Positions 37,901-49,705 are shown, counted from the stretch's first letter. The stretch is 64,000 bases of DNA from Phaffia rhodozyma (GCA_014706385.1 JACGZH010000011.1:372001-436000); one strand, 5' to 3'. A program made the numbers and translations. Notes: generated from the letters alone by a model not told the origin.

Positions 37901-39203
37901 GAATCTGCTTTTGAAGCCAAGATAGCCTGTTCGTACAGATCCGATACCTAAGGAAGACCGGAAGTTAGAAGAAAGCACACTTGAAAGGAGTTGGTGGCAA
38001 GAAATCTCTATTTGTTTATTCTATAAACATACTTTCATAGCCAGCTTGGCGACGATTCCGTTCTTGTATTTCTCTGTTGTAACCATGACCCAATATCTAT
38101 CTTTCAGAGCGGCTCTTCCTTCTTTGAAAGAGATCACCAAAACTGAACACTACGACGGACGTACCCAACACAGCCTGTTGCCAGAAGCACTCCTGTGCCA
38201 TCGCCTGCGTGAGAAAGAGCAGTGTTCGGATGAACCCCTCCTTGAAGTCGTAGACGGATGAGCCAAACGAGTCAAGCGATGCGCTGGTATCCGGTATCAA
38301 GCTCAAAAGGTAATGGAATACGCCTGCTGCGTTCTGATAGTGAATTTTCGGCAACGATGTTGTGAGTCTGGAAGATCTGGGTATTCTAATAAAGAGTAGG
38401 ATTACGCGAGAAGAGTAAGCTCACCTGGAAAGCTGCAATGGCACGTTTGAGCGAGTCCGCATTGAGCCTACCTTCTTGGCCTCCCTAAATAGTGGATGGA
38501 AGGGGAAATCGAAGCAATCTTGTCAACACGAAGCGGGTGTGGGAGCCTGTATGATGATCTATAGGACTGACTAAATTGGAGTAGCATGCTCCTAGGTTGA
38601 AGAGCACGGCAAACCGCTCATGGGCTAACGAAGGCAATTCTACAGGCGCGGGTGTATGGAAGGTGAACGGCGGAGGAAAGGCAGACGTATAGGGGAAAGG
38701 TTGACCGATCTAGATTCACCCAGTAGAAGGTAGGTAAGATTCAGCGAGCAGAGGTCTTTTAAGGGAAAAAGAAAACTAGCGTTACTGACGTCGGCCGGGA
38801 GTTTACCAAGTAGGTAGTTCAAATGGGCATGGTACCTAGGTATATACATGCGTGTCGGACCGGATTCAGCAGCAGTGACGTTTCGAAAAGAATAGATCAC
38901 AACACTCACCTGACGAGCTTGCTTACGGATTCCCGATGAACCTGAATCCCCTTCTCGACGGCTTCCTCTCTCGCAAGACAGAAATGAGAGATATCTTGCT
39001 TGAATGCTTCTGGACTGTGCTCTTTGAAGTTAGCGGTGATGTACGTCCGCAAGGAGTTTGCCAGCGGACCAGCGAGTGGAACGGTCGTTTTGAACGGAAA
39101 CGACAAGTGTTGGTTCTGATAAAGACAAACCAGAGAGTAAGTAGATGTTTAGACATGCATATATGGGATGGCCAGATAGCAAGGATAAAGATGAGCAGAC
39201 CAT
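34959..39203 (-). CDS. RIM20: Bro1-domain protein, probably RIM20/PalA type
   Basis: Bro1-domain proteins bind Snf7 of ESCRT-III. The Rim20/PalA branch scaffolds processing of the Rim101/PacC pH regulator, while Bro1/ALIX acts in multivesicular body sorting. The likely first codon is the ATG at 39203, followed by an 85-nt intron and NQHLSFPFKTTVPLAG; the coding exon itself has no ATG. Blocks in order: YHAHLNYLLGKLPADIGQPF, HERFAVLFNLGACYSNL, QNAAGVFHYLLSLIP, FLTQAMAQECFWQQA, KNGIVAKLAMKVSDLYEQA, NWTALMNVKQLHFQAVAHYR then MGVEDLEKNRYGNEIARLEA, RARKDNDLIYLSLVPPAGEL, and LQSLNLPGSLQAIE, which opens the V domain. Coiled-coil and Pro-rich segments (PPFPPPPPP, near 35120) lead to a Gln-rich end (RNQQQQQ). 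The WT...KQLHFQAVAHYR block resembles PalA more than yeast Bro1; that choice is tentative. About fifteen exons. Confidence 0.8.
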
Positions 39204-39877
39204 TGGTATGTAGTGTGCGAGTGTATGTGAAGTTGAGTGTAAATACGACTGATGAAACTGATGTAAAGGCTGACTAGAGATGGAGTTCCAATAGATAGCT
39301 GACCTCATAATATCTCAGACTCCCACTTTGTCACTCTCAACAACTCCCTCGTCGATCACGACTTGACCATCAGGCCTGCTAACATCTCTACTACTTGTGA
39401 AAACATGCACATATTTCATAGGAAGATACATTTGATGACACGGTCCAACATAAGACATCGCTGTTCTGTCAGTGAACGAGAGGAATGATGACCGAGGAGA
39501 TGAGAGGACTGATATTAAGATGAATAAGCAAACATCTGACAAAGCATCGTTTGCATCTCCTCGGTCATCAGCATGCCGGCTTGCTCTCTTTCAATCTAAG
39601 TATCTCCGAGTTGCACGTTCTTTCAGGCTTACTCATGGGGATATGAGATCATCTCATTTGGCAGACCTTTTCGGCTCACGAGAATCAAGGACAAGTCACC
39701 GGCCTTTCCTCTTGGACCTAACCTTATCGTTCGAATGATGTCCGTGCCCGGCTCTTCAAAAGATATAAAACACTGATTTTGTGTATCGACTACTCATGAT
39801 CTTTTCCTCAGACTCAACCAGCTAACTCAACAAACATCAATATTCCAAAACAAGCATATACCCTTCGCCTCAGCACC
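39204..39877. promoter_or_regulatory. Divergent promoter of RIM20-like and NmrA-like genes
   Basis: This 674-bp interval between divergent start codons has no supportable ORF. ATAAAACACTG near 39765 is a possible TATA-like element for the plus-strand gene. Confidence 0.4.
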
Positions 39878-41269
39878 ATGCTTTTTGAATCAGACCCTGT
39901 CAAGACTATCGCCGTAGCTGGTGCGGTTGGTGGAGCGACCGATAACAATGGGACCAAAGCATCTGTTGGCTCGGCCATCGTCAACCGACTTCTCGAGACG
40001 AAAGTCAAGGTGATTGTTCTCGTCCGAGCATCGTCAGTAAGTACATTCTTCGTCTGAACTCTTCATCTTCCCACTTACATGAAGTGTCGTGGTGCCGAGT
40101 CGCTGACTATATATCTTGGGGATTCATTCGTTCTTCTCGAAACGAAAGGCAAGCCTCCCACGAGTGACCGAGCTCAGAACCAAAGGTGCTCAGATCGCTC
40201 TCGTCGACTACTCGGATCCGTTGTCAGTTGAGAGCGCACTTCAAGGTGTTGATATCGTTGTCTCTGCTCTTGCAGGGGGAGGCCTCGGATTACAAACCGT
40301 GCTGGCTGATGCAGGCAAAGCTGCTGGCGTCAAGCTCTTCGTTCCAAGGTGAGTCCTTAAGAGCCTTCGTTCGAGGAAGAGATCATCTCTTGTTATCTTT
40401 TGTTGTATCTTGTTTCAAGTCGTGTTTATGGCGTCGGTTACAGACAAGACTGACCTTGTCGCTCTTCTCGTTTTCATGAACTCTCCATTCGCGCTCGTTC
40501 TTTACCCACTTTTAGCGAGTTTGGGATGGACTCGACCAAACTTACCCAGGATTCACCAATGTATAAGAAAAGAGAAGTCCAGCTCTACCTCGATAATATC
40601 GGCCTGCCTTACGTCAAGTTTTTTAGTGGCCTGTTCGCCGATTGGATTTCCCTTTTCCTGAAGTAAGCCTTGCGACTTTCTTGTCATCTCTCTTTCCGTT
40701 TCTGTGCTCAATACTAAATGACTGATGTGGCGATTGTTTCTGGTGAATGATAGAGTGAATACTGGGCAGGTCGAGATTGTCGGCTCGGATGACCCGTTGA
40801 TTGATTTTACATCCATAGGCGATGTCGCTTCTTTCGTCACTCATGCTCTCACCAGTGCGTATTCCACTACTACATCTGCCTGTACTCACTTTTGCTCGTC
40901 CTGATTTGACGCACGGAATGATACTGACCGTTCTTCCCACGTTGATCTTTTCTGTATTACTTAATCAAAGCCATTCCCATCTCAGACCTTGCTGGCCAGA
41001 CTTTCCGACTGAGCGGCTCCCGTACATCACTCATCAAACTCATACCTTACATTGAAAAGAAACAGTCATCCGCTGGCCCCAAGCTTCGAGTCGTTCGAGT
41101 ATCAGTCGACGATTCTCTCTCCAGATTCAAGGCCAAAGGGGACTTCCTGTCGCTCGTCAAAGCGAAATGGGCGATGGGCGATGGGTTGTTGGGAACAGAT
41201 GAACAGGTGGGAGAGAGTAGAAAGGCATTCAGCGGGTGGGACCCTGTTTCTGTAGAAACGTTCATTTAG
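39878..41269 (+). CDS. NmrA-like / isoflavone-reductase-like NAD(P)-binding protein
   Basis: An atypical short-chain dehydrogenase-type Rossmann protein. Relatives are either NADPH-dependent reductases or redox-sensing regulators such as NmrA. Start at 39878 (MLFESDPVKTIAVAG). The glycine-rich nucleotide loop is unusual: AVAGAVGGATDNNGTKASVG, with extra residues between the first glycines and GSAIVNRLL, where relatives usually have a compact GATGxxG. Then VIVLVRASSASLPRVTELRT, IALVDYSDPLSVESALQGVD, VVSALAGGG, LFVPSEFGMDSTKLTQDS, YLDNIGLPYVKFFSGLFADW, DFTSIGDVASFVTHAL and the C-terminal SGWDPVSVETFI. Intron joins at RASS|ASLP and VPS|EFG keep the frame. The conserved catalytic Lys of plant isoflavone reductases is not clearly placed, so enzyme activity cannot be asserted. 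Confidence 0.8.
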
Positions 41270-43454
41270 AGCTAGTTCTTCCTTTTCTTTTCTTTACTCT
41301 TCTCCTTTGCTATTTTATTTGAGATGAACAGTTCATAAGTCATAATCTGTCATTTGTTACGTGTCTCGATTGCATGGTTCTGTGCGATTCTGAAGATTCA
41401 AGAACTTCACGTAACACGCCTAGTCGGCCGGAGTGTGCGGTGATTCATTTTCTTGACCGTTTGTCTAACCATAAACCCAATGTGACGATTTTTGAGCGCT
41501 CAAGACTGTGTACAACTCAGCCGATGGGTTGAAGCGCTTCATTTGCTTGTTAATGGATACTTCAAACTATTAGAGATCTTAGTATTTTGCTCATGTTCCC
41601 TTCTTTCAAAATGCTTGTTGCAACACGCTCTCCTTATTCATCAGACAGTATTAAACATTCGCATATCACATGAACACAACTGAAAGGTCACGAACGAAAA
41701 CAACCAATGATCAGTTATCTTTTTGGTAAGAAAAAATGTTCGACAACCAATAAATGATAGAGGGAAAGAAATTATATCAGGAGCACGTCGCGTATGAAGG
41801 CTCTGCAAAAATGGTATCCTCAGATGCTCGGGGGCGTAAACACCCGAGCGTCGGTCTGGTGCCAGCTATATTCTTCACTTGAAATTTCTTTCCCTCTTTT
41901 CTCGCTAGCAAAGGACGTTGACTTACAATGAAATCAAGATAGAGAACTGATCTGAGGGATGAAAGGAGAGTGAAGTGAACTATCTAAGAGAGTTCGAAAA
42001 AAATCCGGCTTTAAACAGCTGTTGTCTAGGGTCTGTCGGCGGTGACTTGCGTTTGATGGCCTCTGTGGGCTTTTGTCTCCTTTCTTCGGATCATCCCAGA
42101 GTGGGAAGCTGGGTCTTACGTTGCTCTTGTATATCGAATGAGAGAAGGATTGCTTGCTATGAACGCTTCATTGTACAGACCGGAATGCAATACTTCACCA
42201 TAGATCTCTCTCGCCCTTGAATGAATACAAACTGTCGACTGCGTTCACTCCTCTGCTCATAGCCAAAGCAGTCCATGTGTCGTTAAGCAATTGATTGAGC
42301 AGTGAGGGCAATGGCGAAAATGAGGCAGGCTCAATTTGTGTCGGAGAGGTGGGAAGAAGATCAAGCGGGTATCCCATCCTTCTCCGGTCATTCTATTCCC
42401 ATAGCTGATCGGACGTCTCTTCTTGATGTATGTCTTTCTCTTTCCGCGCTGGGTATTTCTCTCTCGTTCTCTTCATCTATATCGCGAGAGGCTCGTCCAT
42501 TTTTTGAATGCACTCGCATGGACGAAACCTGAGAGAGCGATCCGTCAGGTCTTTTGCTCCATCCTGATTCAATATTTCATCTTTTCTTTCCCAATCCAAG
42601 CTCTCATCACTTCTTCTTCATCTATTACTCTGATCGAGCAACGTACATCGGCCTTAATTTACTCTGTACGCCGTTTTCTTGACCGTCCAACGTTGTGACG
42701 CCATAAGTACTAGTTGTCTAGGGGAAGCTTTGTAAGCGCGTAACCCACACGCGTGCCCCGGGACATATCACCCGCACATACAAGCATCACGATGATTATT
42801 CTTCTTGACCACCGACCATCGTCTGTTTTCGATAGAAGACAAACTTTGGAACTCTTGTTTGAATCTGCTTCATTCCCGGACCGCCAGGAGAGACAAAGAG
42901 TGTTATTGGAGCCATTCCTGTTCTTATTTCATCCCGGTTGGATAAATCAATCCGGCGAGAGAATCGACACAACCCACCTTTTTAGCTGTCTGGGCATTCA
43001 CACCGTCTGAACTAGAAAGGGTGGGTTCTTTCTCTTCTTCTCTTTCCAGTCTTTCTTGAGGTGTCGAGAGTTTTCTTCTTTTTTCGTTGTTTTTCTCTCG
43101 GTAAACCTGTGTGCGAATGCTTGAAAAGACACAGACGGTTGTGATGCTAGCCAGTTATGGGATGTCTTCGTGTGCTGGATAGCTCTTTCCTTCTTTCTTC
43201 CCTGCTCGCAGACCTCTTTTCTCTTTATCATTTCCGGGTGGCGACAAAAATGAAGTATCCCTCCACGATTGACTAACACGACTGTGAATTCATTATACAA
43301 ACCAAAACAAAGTTTCCGCTCGTACTGTGCCAGAAGAAGAAAAGAAGCCGTCCTTCGATAGGACCCTTAAAGAAACCAAAAGTATAGACAAGACACCCGG
43401 AAACAAGTCAAAAGCAAACAAAAAAGACACGATCTCCTTCATTCTTCTTATTTG
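41270..43454. other. 2.2-kb gap between the NmrA-like gene and TFIIB
   Basis: This is the largest stretch without a recognised gene. It holds the NmrA-like 3' UTR and the TFIIB promoter. Short frames (for example near 42302-42530 and 42753-43010) show no conserved motif or clean splice structure. A strong hairpin lies at 41823-41852. The rest is AT-rich and, near the right end, purine-rich. An unannotated ncRNA or small gene cannot be excluded. Confidence 0.4.
41823..41852. other. GC-rich hairpin in non-coding gap
   Basis: GATGCTCGGG (41823-41832) pairs with CCCGAGCGTC (41843-41852), ten pairs including one T-G wobble, around a ten-base loop GGCGTAAACA. It stands out in AT-rich surroundings. 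No U-snRNA, snoRNA box set or terminator poly-T is evident, so the function is unknown. Confidence 0.6.
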
Positions 43455-44896
43455 ATGTCTGGCTATCAACCGTTCCCTCGAGCAAAGCATCTGCAGGCCG
43501 GACCCAAGGCTGCCGTTCCGCAGGTTAGCTTATTCTGTCTTTTGGGTGTGCATTCGAGCAGACATCTCATCTGACGGTTTCTTGTGGCGATTTCCTCTTT
43601 CGTCAGATCATCGGCCCGGATCTATCCGTCAGATTGATATGTCCGGAATGCGAACCGGATAGACCAGAGATTATCGAAGAATTTGGCTCGGGTGATTTAG
43701 TCTGTGGAGGTTGTGGCTTGGTGCTGGGTGACAAGATTGTCGACACCAGGAGTGAATGGAGAGTGAGTTTTCCCTGTTGTGTCAGACATGCACATACACG
43801 TACTTTCACATGTGCTGATTTCTGGGTTTGCCTTGATTTTGTAATAACAACAACAACAAAAAAACAAAAGACGTTCGCAAACGATGAAGGGGACGATCCT
43901 TCCCGAGTCGGTTCCGCATCCAACCCGTTGGATGGTCCAGAGACGTTCGAGACCTCCATTTCCTTCAGGGATAACAATTCTGGACTCTCTCGAGAACTTC
44001 AAAGAGCGGCGTTCAAGTCGTCTTCCAAGTCTGAAAAGACGATATCCTCCGCATTTTCTGACATCGGTCATTTGTGCGAAAAGATTTCTCTCGGTAAGAA
44101 CATCACCGATACTGCCAAGCAGCTCTTCAAACGAGCGAGCGAAGAGGGCGTTCTGAAAGGGAAACCTCAAGAGGCGGTGGTGGCGGCGTGCATATTCATC
44201 GCCTGTCGAATGGGAAACAGTCCTAGAACATTCAAAGAGATCTGTACGTTGACAGAGGTGCCCAAAAAGTTATTAGGCCAGTGCTATAAAGCATTGGAAC
44301 GAGCGTTCGAGGTCAAAGCCTCTGGAAACGGTTCGATCCCGATCAACGATCCATCGACTCCGCTTCCTTCGACCCCGACGTCGACCACGTCTGTTTCCAA
44401 TGTCTCTTCCAACAACAACGGCATCAATTCGAGTTCTCTATCGAATTCATCTTCTATATCTTCTGCGCCTCCTCCGATCTCGTCCGCCGCGTTGGCAGCA
44501 GCGACGGGCGACCCGTTGTCACAGGCGGTTCTGGATGCAGCAGCGAACGAATCAGAGACCAGAGTGATTTCCCAAATGCTTCCTCGATTCATTTCGAATC
44601 TTGGTCTTTCGACCTACCCAGGTTTCCAAGGAGCTTGCATGGATGTTCTCATCGCTGGAAAGGCCCTCGGCCTGATCGACGGTCGTTCACCGCTCACCGT
44701 TGTCGGTAGTCTGCTCTACTTTACGACTCATCTGTGGGGTTGTCCCAAGACAACAAAAGAAGTCTGCACGGTGGTCGACACGACAGAAGGAACAATCAGA
44801 GGGAGATACAAGGTACTCTACGAGATGAGAGAAAAGCTCTGCAAACCTGAATGGTTGGAGAGTGGGAAGGCGGATATGAGCAGGTTACCCAACTGA
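43455..44896 (+). CDS. SUA7: Transcription initiation factor TFIIB
   Basis: Bridges TBP and RNA polymerase II at the promoter. Start at 43455 (MSGYQPFPRAKHLQAG). An intron splits VPQ|IIGPDL, with exon 2 starting near 43609. The zinc ribbon is CPEC...CGGC (LICPECEPDRP, LVCGGCGLVLGD). The B-reader VDTRSEWR|TFANDEGDDPSRVG spans a second intron near 43763-43870. The two cyclin folds contain FSDIGHLCEKISLGKNITDT, QEAVVAACIFIACRMGN, TEVPKKLLGQCYKAL and, in the second repeat, MLPRFISNLGLSTYPGFQGA, GLIDGRSPLTVVGSLLYF and VVDTTEGTIRGRYKVLY. Between the repeats lies an added Ser/Asn/Thr/Pro-rich linker of about 65 residues (44321-44520), which human and S. cerevisiae TFIIB lack. It converges with BUD31. 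Confidence 0.96.
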
Positions 44897-45572
44897 ACGA
44901 GGAGCTTTATCTTCTGTGGTTCGTCTCAACCAATAGGTTGCTAATCATGCTCCTCATTGGCATGATGTTCACTCCCAGGCCCAACTTCACTGTCCTGGGC
45001 GGTCTCCTCGTCTTCCCTTCTTTTTTTGTCTTGCGTTGTTGTTTCTCTTTGGATATAGTGTCGCGTTCATATCTGTTCCTCCGTATGTTTCTTGAAAACA
45101 CATCAAAAATAAATTATATAACACTCTGAACAATGTCTCCCACTTTTATTTCCTTGCTCCTGTTTCTAACCCTCTTTGGTTCCCCTTTGGTTCTCCTACT
45201 TTTTCTATCTTGCTCTAACTCTCCTTCTGTTCTGTTCTTTCACCATCAGAATCTGTAATGATCAGCTGCTAGGTCTTGTATCCCTCAAGAAGTACACACG
45301 TCTTCTTTTGAAGTTGATTGGCTGTTAAAGATATCTCAATGCGACATAAACATGATATACGGTTATAACTTTTACTTTATTTGAGTGAGACAGAGAAGAG
45401 AGAGAGGATGGGAAAGAGACAAGGGACAGAGAATAGGATGTAAACGAGGACGGGAAGAATGTCCAGTCTAGAAAGTCCGGTAGGTCTGAGACGAGTCGAT
45501 GTCAAGTCCGAGAGTTGGGTTGGTATGATTCAGGAGGTTCAAGGTTTTCATTAGGAAGAACAGATGGGGTCT
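44897..45572. other. Convergent 3' region of TFIIB and BUD31
   Basis: This 676-bp gap holds both 3' UTRs. An AATAAA polyadenylation-type hexamer lies at 45108-45113, about 210 bp after the TFIIB stop. Nothing coding is seen. Confidence 0.5.
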
Positions 45573-46797
45573 TCACGAATCACTACTGCATCCTCTGCAT
45601 CCTGTTTCATTTGTGTCACAGGAAAAAGATCCAGGTTGGACAGAGACAGAAGATTGAATATCTACAATGAAGAAACGGTACAGAGGAGGAAAGAGGACGA
45701 ACCACAATGAGGGCATTCTATCACCTGGCCTGGTTTCAGACTAGCTTTCTATTGAACAACAATCAGAATTTCACGCGTTGATAAAGAGGGATATCAAGAA
45801 AAGTTCAGAATGAGGTAGAAACCCAAAAAGAAAGTACAAGGAAACGAACCGGTACTCGACAAATACATGTACTACCTTGATAGTTCATGTCCTGTTTTAG
45901 ACCGTACCCAGAAATGAAAGCCAGACAACAGTTAGTCTTACAGTCATTCATCTGAGAGAGTAAATGAAGACTCAAACATACCTTGGTCTGAATGCATCGG
46001 ACACAGCACAACTTCTCATATCCCTGCTTCTTCCACTTTGCTATCAAGCTGTAAATAGAAGAGTGGCCGCGTTTAGACCAACTGGTAAAACGTTCATCAG
46101 GTTGTACAAGGATAAATTACTCACTTCGCGTCCGCATATTTCTCCTTCAGAAGCCAATCGTAAAGCTCTTTGCTGATAGCTTCACGCGAGTACTGTCAGA
46201 TTGAGCAGAAAAGTGAGGAGACAAGTTACCGGTAGGTGAATCGGTCAGTCTTACGGCCTGCTACTGTGCGGACGCGTTGAAAGAGCCAAGAAGAGAGGAG
46301 AAAGATGATACTCACGTAGAGGTCGTAGATATATTTCGATCGGGTGTGAGCTATCCTCATCTATTTGAGAGTTTCATTTCCATTCAAAGAAAAGAGATTT
46401 CATCGTCAGATCGGAAGAGGCAAATTGTGTAAGCAAGAGCTCATCGGTTGTGTTCTGTGAGCTGGATGAGCTCAACCGACAGCATTGTATATCCACTTCG
46501 TTCGACTTGTCGTGCTACAATGCCACGCGATAGGAACGAACTAAGACAAAGCGATTGAGGAAAAGAGATACATACGATTCCCCAGGTGCTTTCTACCCGT
46601 CGCTTTCCCTCGTGAGGCTCGTTCTCTGCGTCTCTCATCTTCCGAGCATAGTCTTCGAGAATCGGAGCAATTTCCTCGTATCCTTCCGGAGGAGGTTTCG
46701 TTCTAGAGGTCTTGATCTTGGGCACTGGCAAGAGCGGACAATTTAGATTAAATGGTCACTTATTCACGCATTAACCCTGAAGACAACGAGACCTACT
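45573..46797 (-). CDS. BUD31: BUD31/G10 pre-mRNA splicing factor
   Basis: A small, highly conserved zinc-binding protein of the activated spliceosome (human BUD31, yeast Bud31/Cwc14). Assembled exons read [125 protein letters not shown] and CRGCSSDS with stop at 45573-45575. The cysteines CCVRC, CIC, CPHC and CRGC are the metal ligands. No ATG precedes PKIK in the exon at 46724; splicing from A at 46797 (donor GTAGGT) over a 72-nt intron to TG at 46724 rebuilds the start codon. Six introns interrupt about 150 residues. It is divergent from SLY1, only 193 bp away. Confidence 0.95.
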
Positions 46798-46990
46798 GGT
46801 TGTATCTAATTGAAAAAAGAGTTTTGGATGGTGATGGTCGACGGTCGAACGCAAGAACGCAAGAGAAACAAAAAAAAAGAAATTGTTTCTATTTTGTTTC
46901 TTTTTTTGCTCGTTCCATCTCATCCACCATCTTCACCTTCGTCTGGGTTTCCGTCCCGATACATCGTCGAGGCATCCAGAACAGCTCATC
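46798..46990. promoter_or_regulatory. Compact divergent promoter of BUD31 and SLY1
   Basis: Only 193 bp separate the split BUD31 start from the SLY1 ATG. The SLY1-proximal half is pyrimidine-rich after an A-run at 46868-46879, as at other start sites here. Confidence 0.5.
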
Positions 46991-49705
46991 ATGGCCTCCC
47001 AGTCGTCATCCAGTCTGCTCACATCACAGACAGGTGCCCTCCTCAATTTGCTTAACCTCAACGCACCTTCCACAGCCGGTCAGAACGGCCGAGCCTCAAA
47101 CCCGGCGGCCCAACCGATCGTGACGAATGCTCCTGTATGGAAGGTACTCGTACTAGATGAAGTCTCCAAAGATGTTCTCGCTACCACACTCCGAGTTCAG
47201 GATCTTAGGGAGCAGGGTGTGACACTTCATATGTATGTTCTGTTTCCCTAGCCTTCTTTGTCAGTTTCACAGCGGTCACGATATAACAGAAAGATGATCG
47301 TGTTATGATGATAAGCAAACTAACATGTTGATCAACACATGTCTTTTCTGTCTTCTGTTCTCTGTTCTCTGTTCTCCTCCCTCTCTCTTTCCTTCCAAAA
47401 GGCAATTAAATTCCAACAGGCCACCTCTTCCCGATGTTCCTGCGATCTATTTCATCTCTCCGACCATCGCCAATATCCGTCGGGTCGCTCAGGACCTTTC
47501 CCAAAACCTCTACTCAGCCATCCATCTCAACTTCACATCGTCCCTTCCAAGGCCGCTGCTAGAGGAACTAGCCGGTCTCGTAGCCAAGGATGGTTCGGGA
47601 GAATCCATTGCGCAGGTGTATGATCAATACCTAGACTTTATCGTTCCATCCCCAAACTTGTTTTCTCTTCTTCCTAGACTTCCTCCTTCGTCGACGCTTC
47701 CCCCAGGTGCTGCGGCCTCTGCACCAGCAGGTTCATCCAACTCAGCGGCCGACCCGAGACCAACCTATGCGCTGTTGAATGACCCCAAATCTGGCGAAGC
47801 TGAGATTGAGGGTGAAGTTGAACGAGTCGCCAAAGGGTTGTTTAGTGTGTTGGCCACAATGGGGTCCATCCCTCTCATCAGATGCCCTAGAGGTAACGCA
47901 GCAGAGATGGTGGCCCGAAGGTTGGACGCTTTGATGAGAGATCATCTCGTCAGCTCGGCCAGGACAGGTGCGGCCAACGGTGGTCTTTTCAGTGGAGATG
48001 GTCTAGGTGGTTTGCAAAGACCTTGTAAGTATTAAACTTCTTTCTTGTTGCCCATGCTCCACACCATGGCTCATCCTCTCGATGCTTTCGCGTTATAGTG
48101 CTCGTCATCCTAGATAGGAATGTCGATCTTGTGCCCATGCTCTCTCACTCGTGGACTTACCAGGCGCTTGTACATGATGTATTGGATATGAAGCTCAATC
48201 GGGTGTCCGTTGAGGTGAGGCTTCTCCTCTTTCTCTTTGAATATTCGATTTACTCATCCATCCTATTCCTCCCTTGGTTGTTTAGGCACCAGAGGCCGGT
48301 AAGCTTCTGAAAAAGTCCTACGATTTTGATTCCAAGGATTTCTTTTGGGCAAAGAATGCGGCGAATCCCTTCCCGCAAGTAGCGGAAGACATTGACGCAG
48401 AGCTCAATAGGTAAGATATTCACTATGTTCATCTCTGGCTGGCTCAACCATGATATTTATTTGGTTGCTTCTTTACTGTTCTCAGGTACAAGACAGACGC
48501 CGCAGAGATTACCCGGTCAACAGGAATGAGCGATGTCAACGATGTCAGCCAAATGTATGATTCTCTTCTGTCTTTTTGATCTAGACCTTCCTCTCCTAAG
48601 CTGATTTCCCGCCATAAATCTTTTCCCCTCACTGCTCCGGTCTTCAAAAGAGATTTCACTTCCAACGCGGCCAATCTTAAGACGGCCATCACGTTACTTC
48701 CTGAATTGACTGCCCGAAAGCATACACTTGATACCCATATGAACATTGCCACCGCACTTTTGCAGGCCATCAAGTCTAGAGGACTCGACACACTATTCCA
48801 GACCGAGGAGGCTATCACCAAACAGGTTAGCTTCCTATCATCCCTTTCCTTCTCGCATTATCTCTCATCTTGCTCGGCATACTCATGATGTATTACGGAC
48901 CTCTTTACTTTGCGTCCAGACCAAGACGGGTATTTTGGATATTTTGAGAGACCGAGACGAGATGTCGTGCACGGATGAGGACAAGCTTCGACTAGTGATC
49001 ATCTATTTCTTATCCATGCCGGACAACGCGATTTCCAAGGACGACATGGCTGAGCTTGCTTTGGCACTCAAGACGAGTGGAGCGGATATGAGTGCGCTCG
49101 AGTACGTAAAGCGGGTTCGAGAGATCACGAGGATGACCATGCTCGCCACTGCTCCTGCTGCCCCTGTAACGAGTAGTGGAGGTGAACTCTTCCGAGGATT
49201 CGGTGTTCTAGGTAGTCGAATATCAGATCGACTGAAAGAAAACGGCCTTCCTCTCGCGGGTGGCTTTGAATCCATTATCTCTGGTGTCAAGAACTTCTTG
49301 CCGGCTCAGAAGAATTTGACTGTGACCAGGCTGGTGGAAGCGTTGATGGAGCCTGCTACCGCATCCACTCAAGCCCTCCAAGACACCGATGATTACCTTC
49401 TGTTTGATCCTCGATCGGCTCGACCTTCTGCAGGTCTTGGTCGTTCCGCCGGAGGCGGTGCCGGTGGAGGTGGGGGAAAGAACAGGCACGTGTTCTCCGA
49501 AGCGGTCGTGTTCGTCGTAGGAGGTGGAGGATACGTCGAATACACCAACTTGACAGAGTGGGCTGAGAGAGCGAGTGCAAGTGCGAGTGCCAGCGGACAG
49601 GGTGGAGCTGCTGGTGGAGGAAAGAAAATTACGTATGGAAGTACGGAAATCTTGTCTCCCAGAGAATTCCTGCAAACGATGGCTGGGTTGGCAAATCAGG
49701 GTTGA
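46991..49705 (+). CDS. SLY1: Sec1/Munc18-family protein Sly1 (ER-Golgi SNARE regulator)
   Basis: Binds the syntaxin Sed5 and promotes SNARE assembly for ER-Golgi transport. Start at 46991 ([20 protein letters not shown]). Family blocks: [90 protein letters not shown] then [20 protein letters not shown] (the intron splits RP|LLV), [80 protein letters not shown], and near the end [20 protein letters not shown] and [15 protein letters not shown]. The blocks LVILDR and [10 protein letters not shown] are typical of Sly1. Low-complexity Ala/Ser (47680-47760) and Gly/Ala inserts (49440-49480, 49570-49620) are lineage additions. Seven or so exons. It converges with CTR9. Confidence 0.95.

Noticed and set aside
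41492..43010. Short frames in the 2.2-kb gap as possible small genes
   Set aside because: No motif, no consistent splice sites and no relation between adjacent frames.
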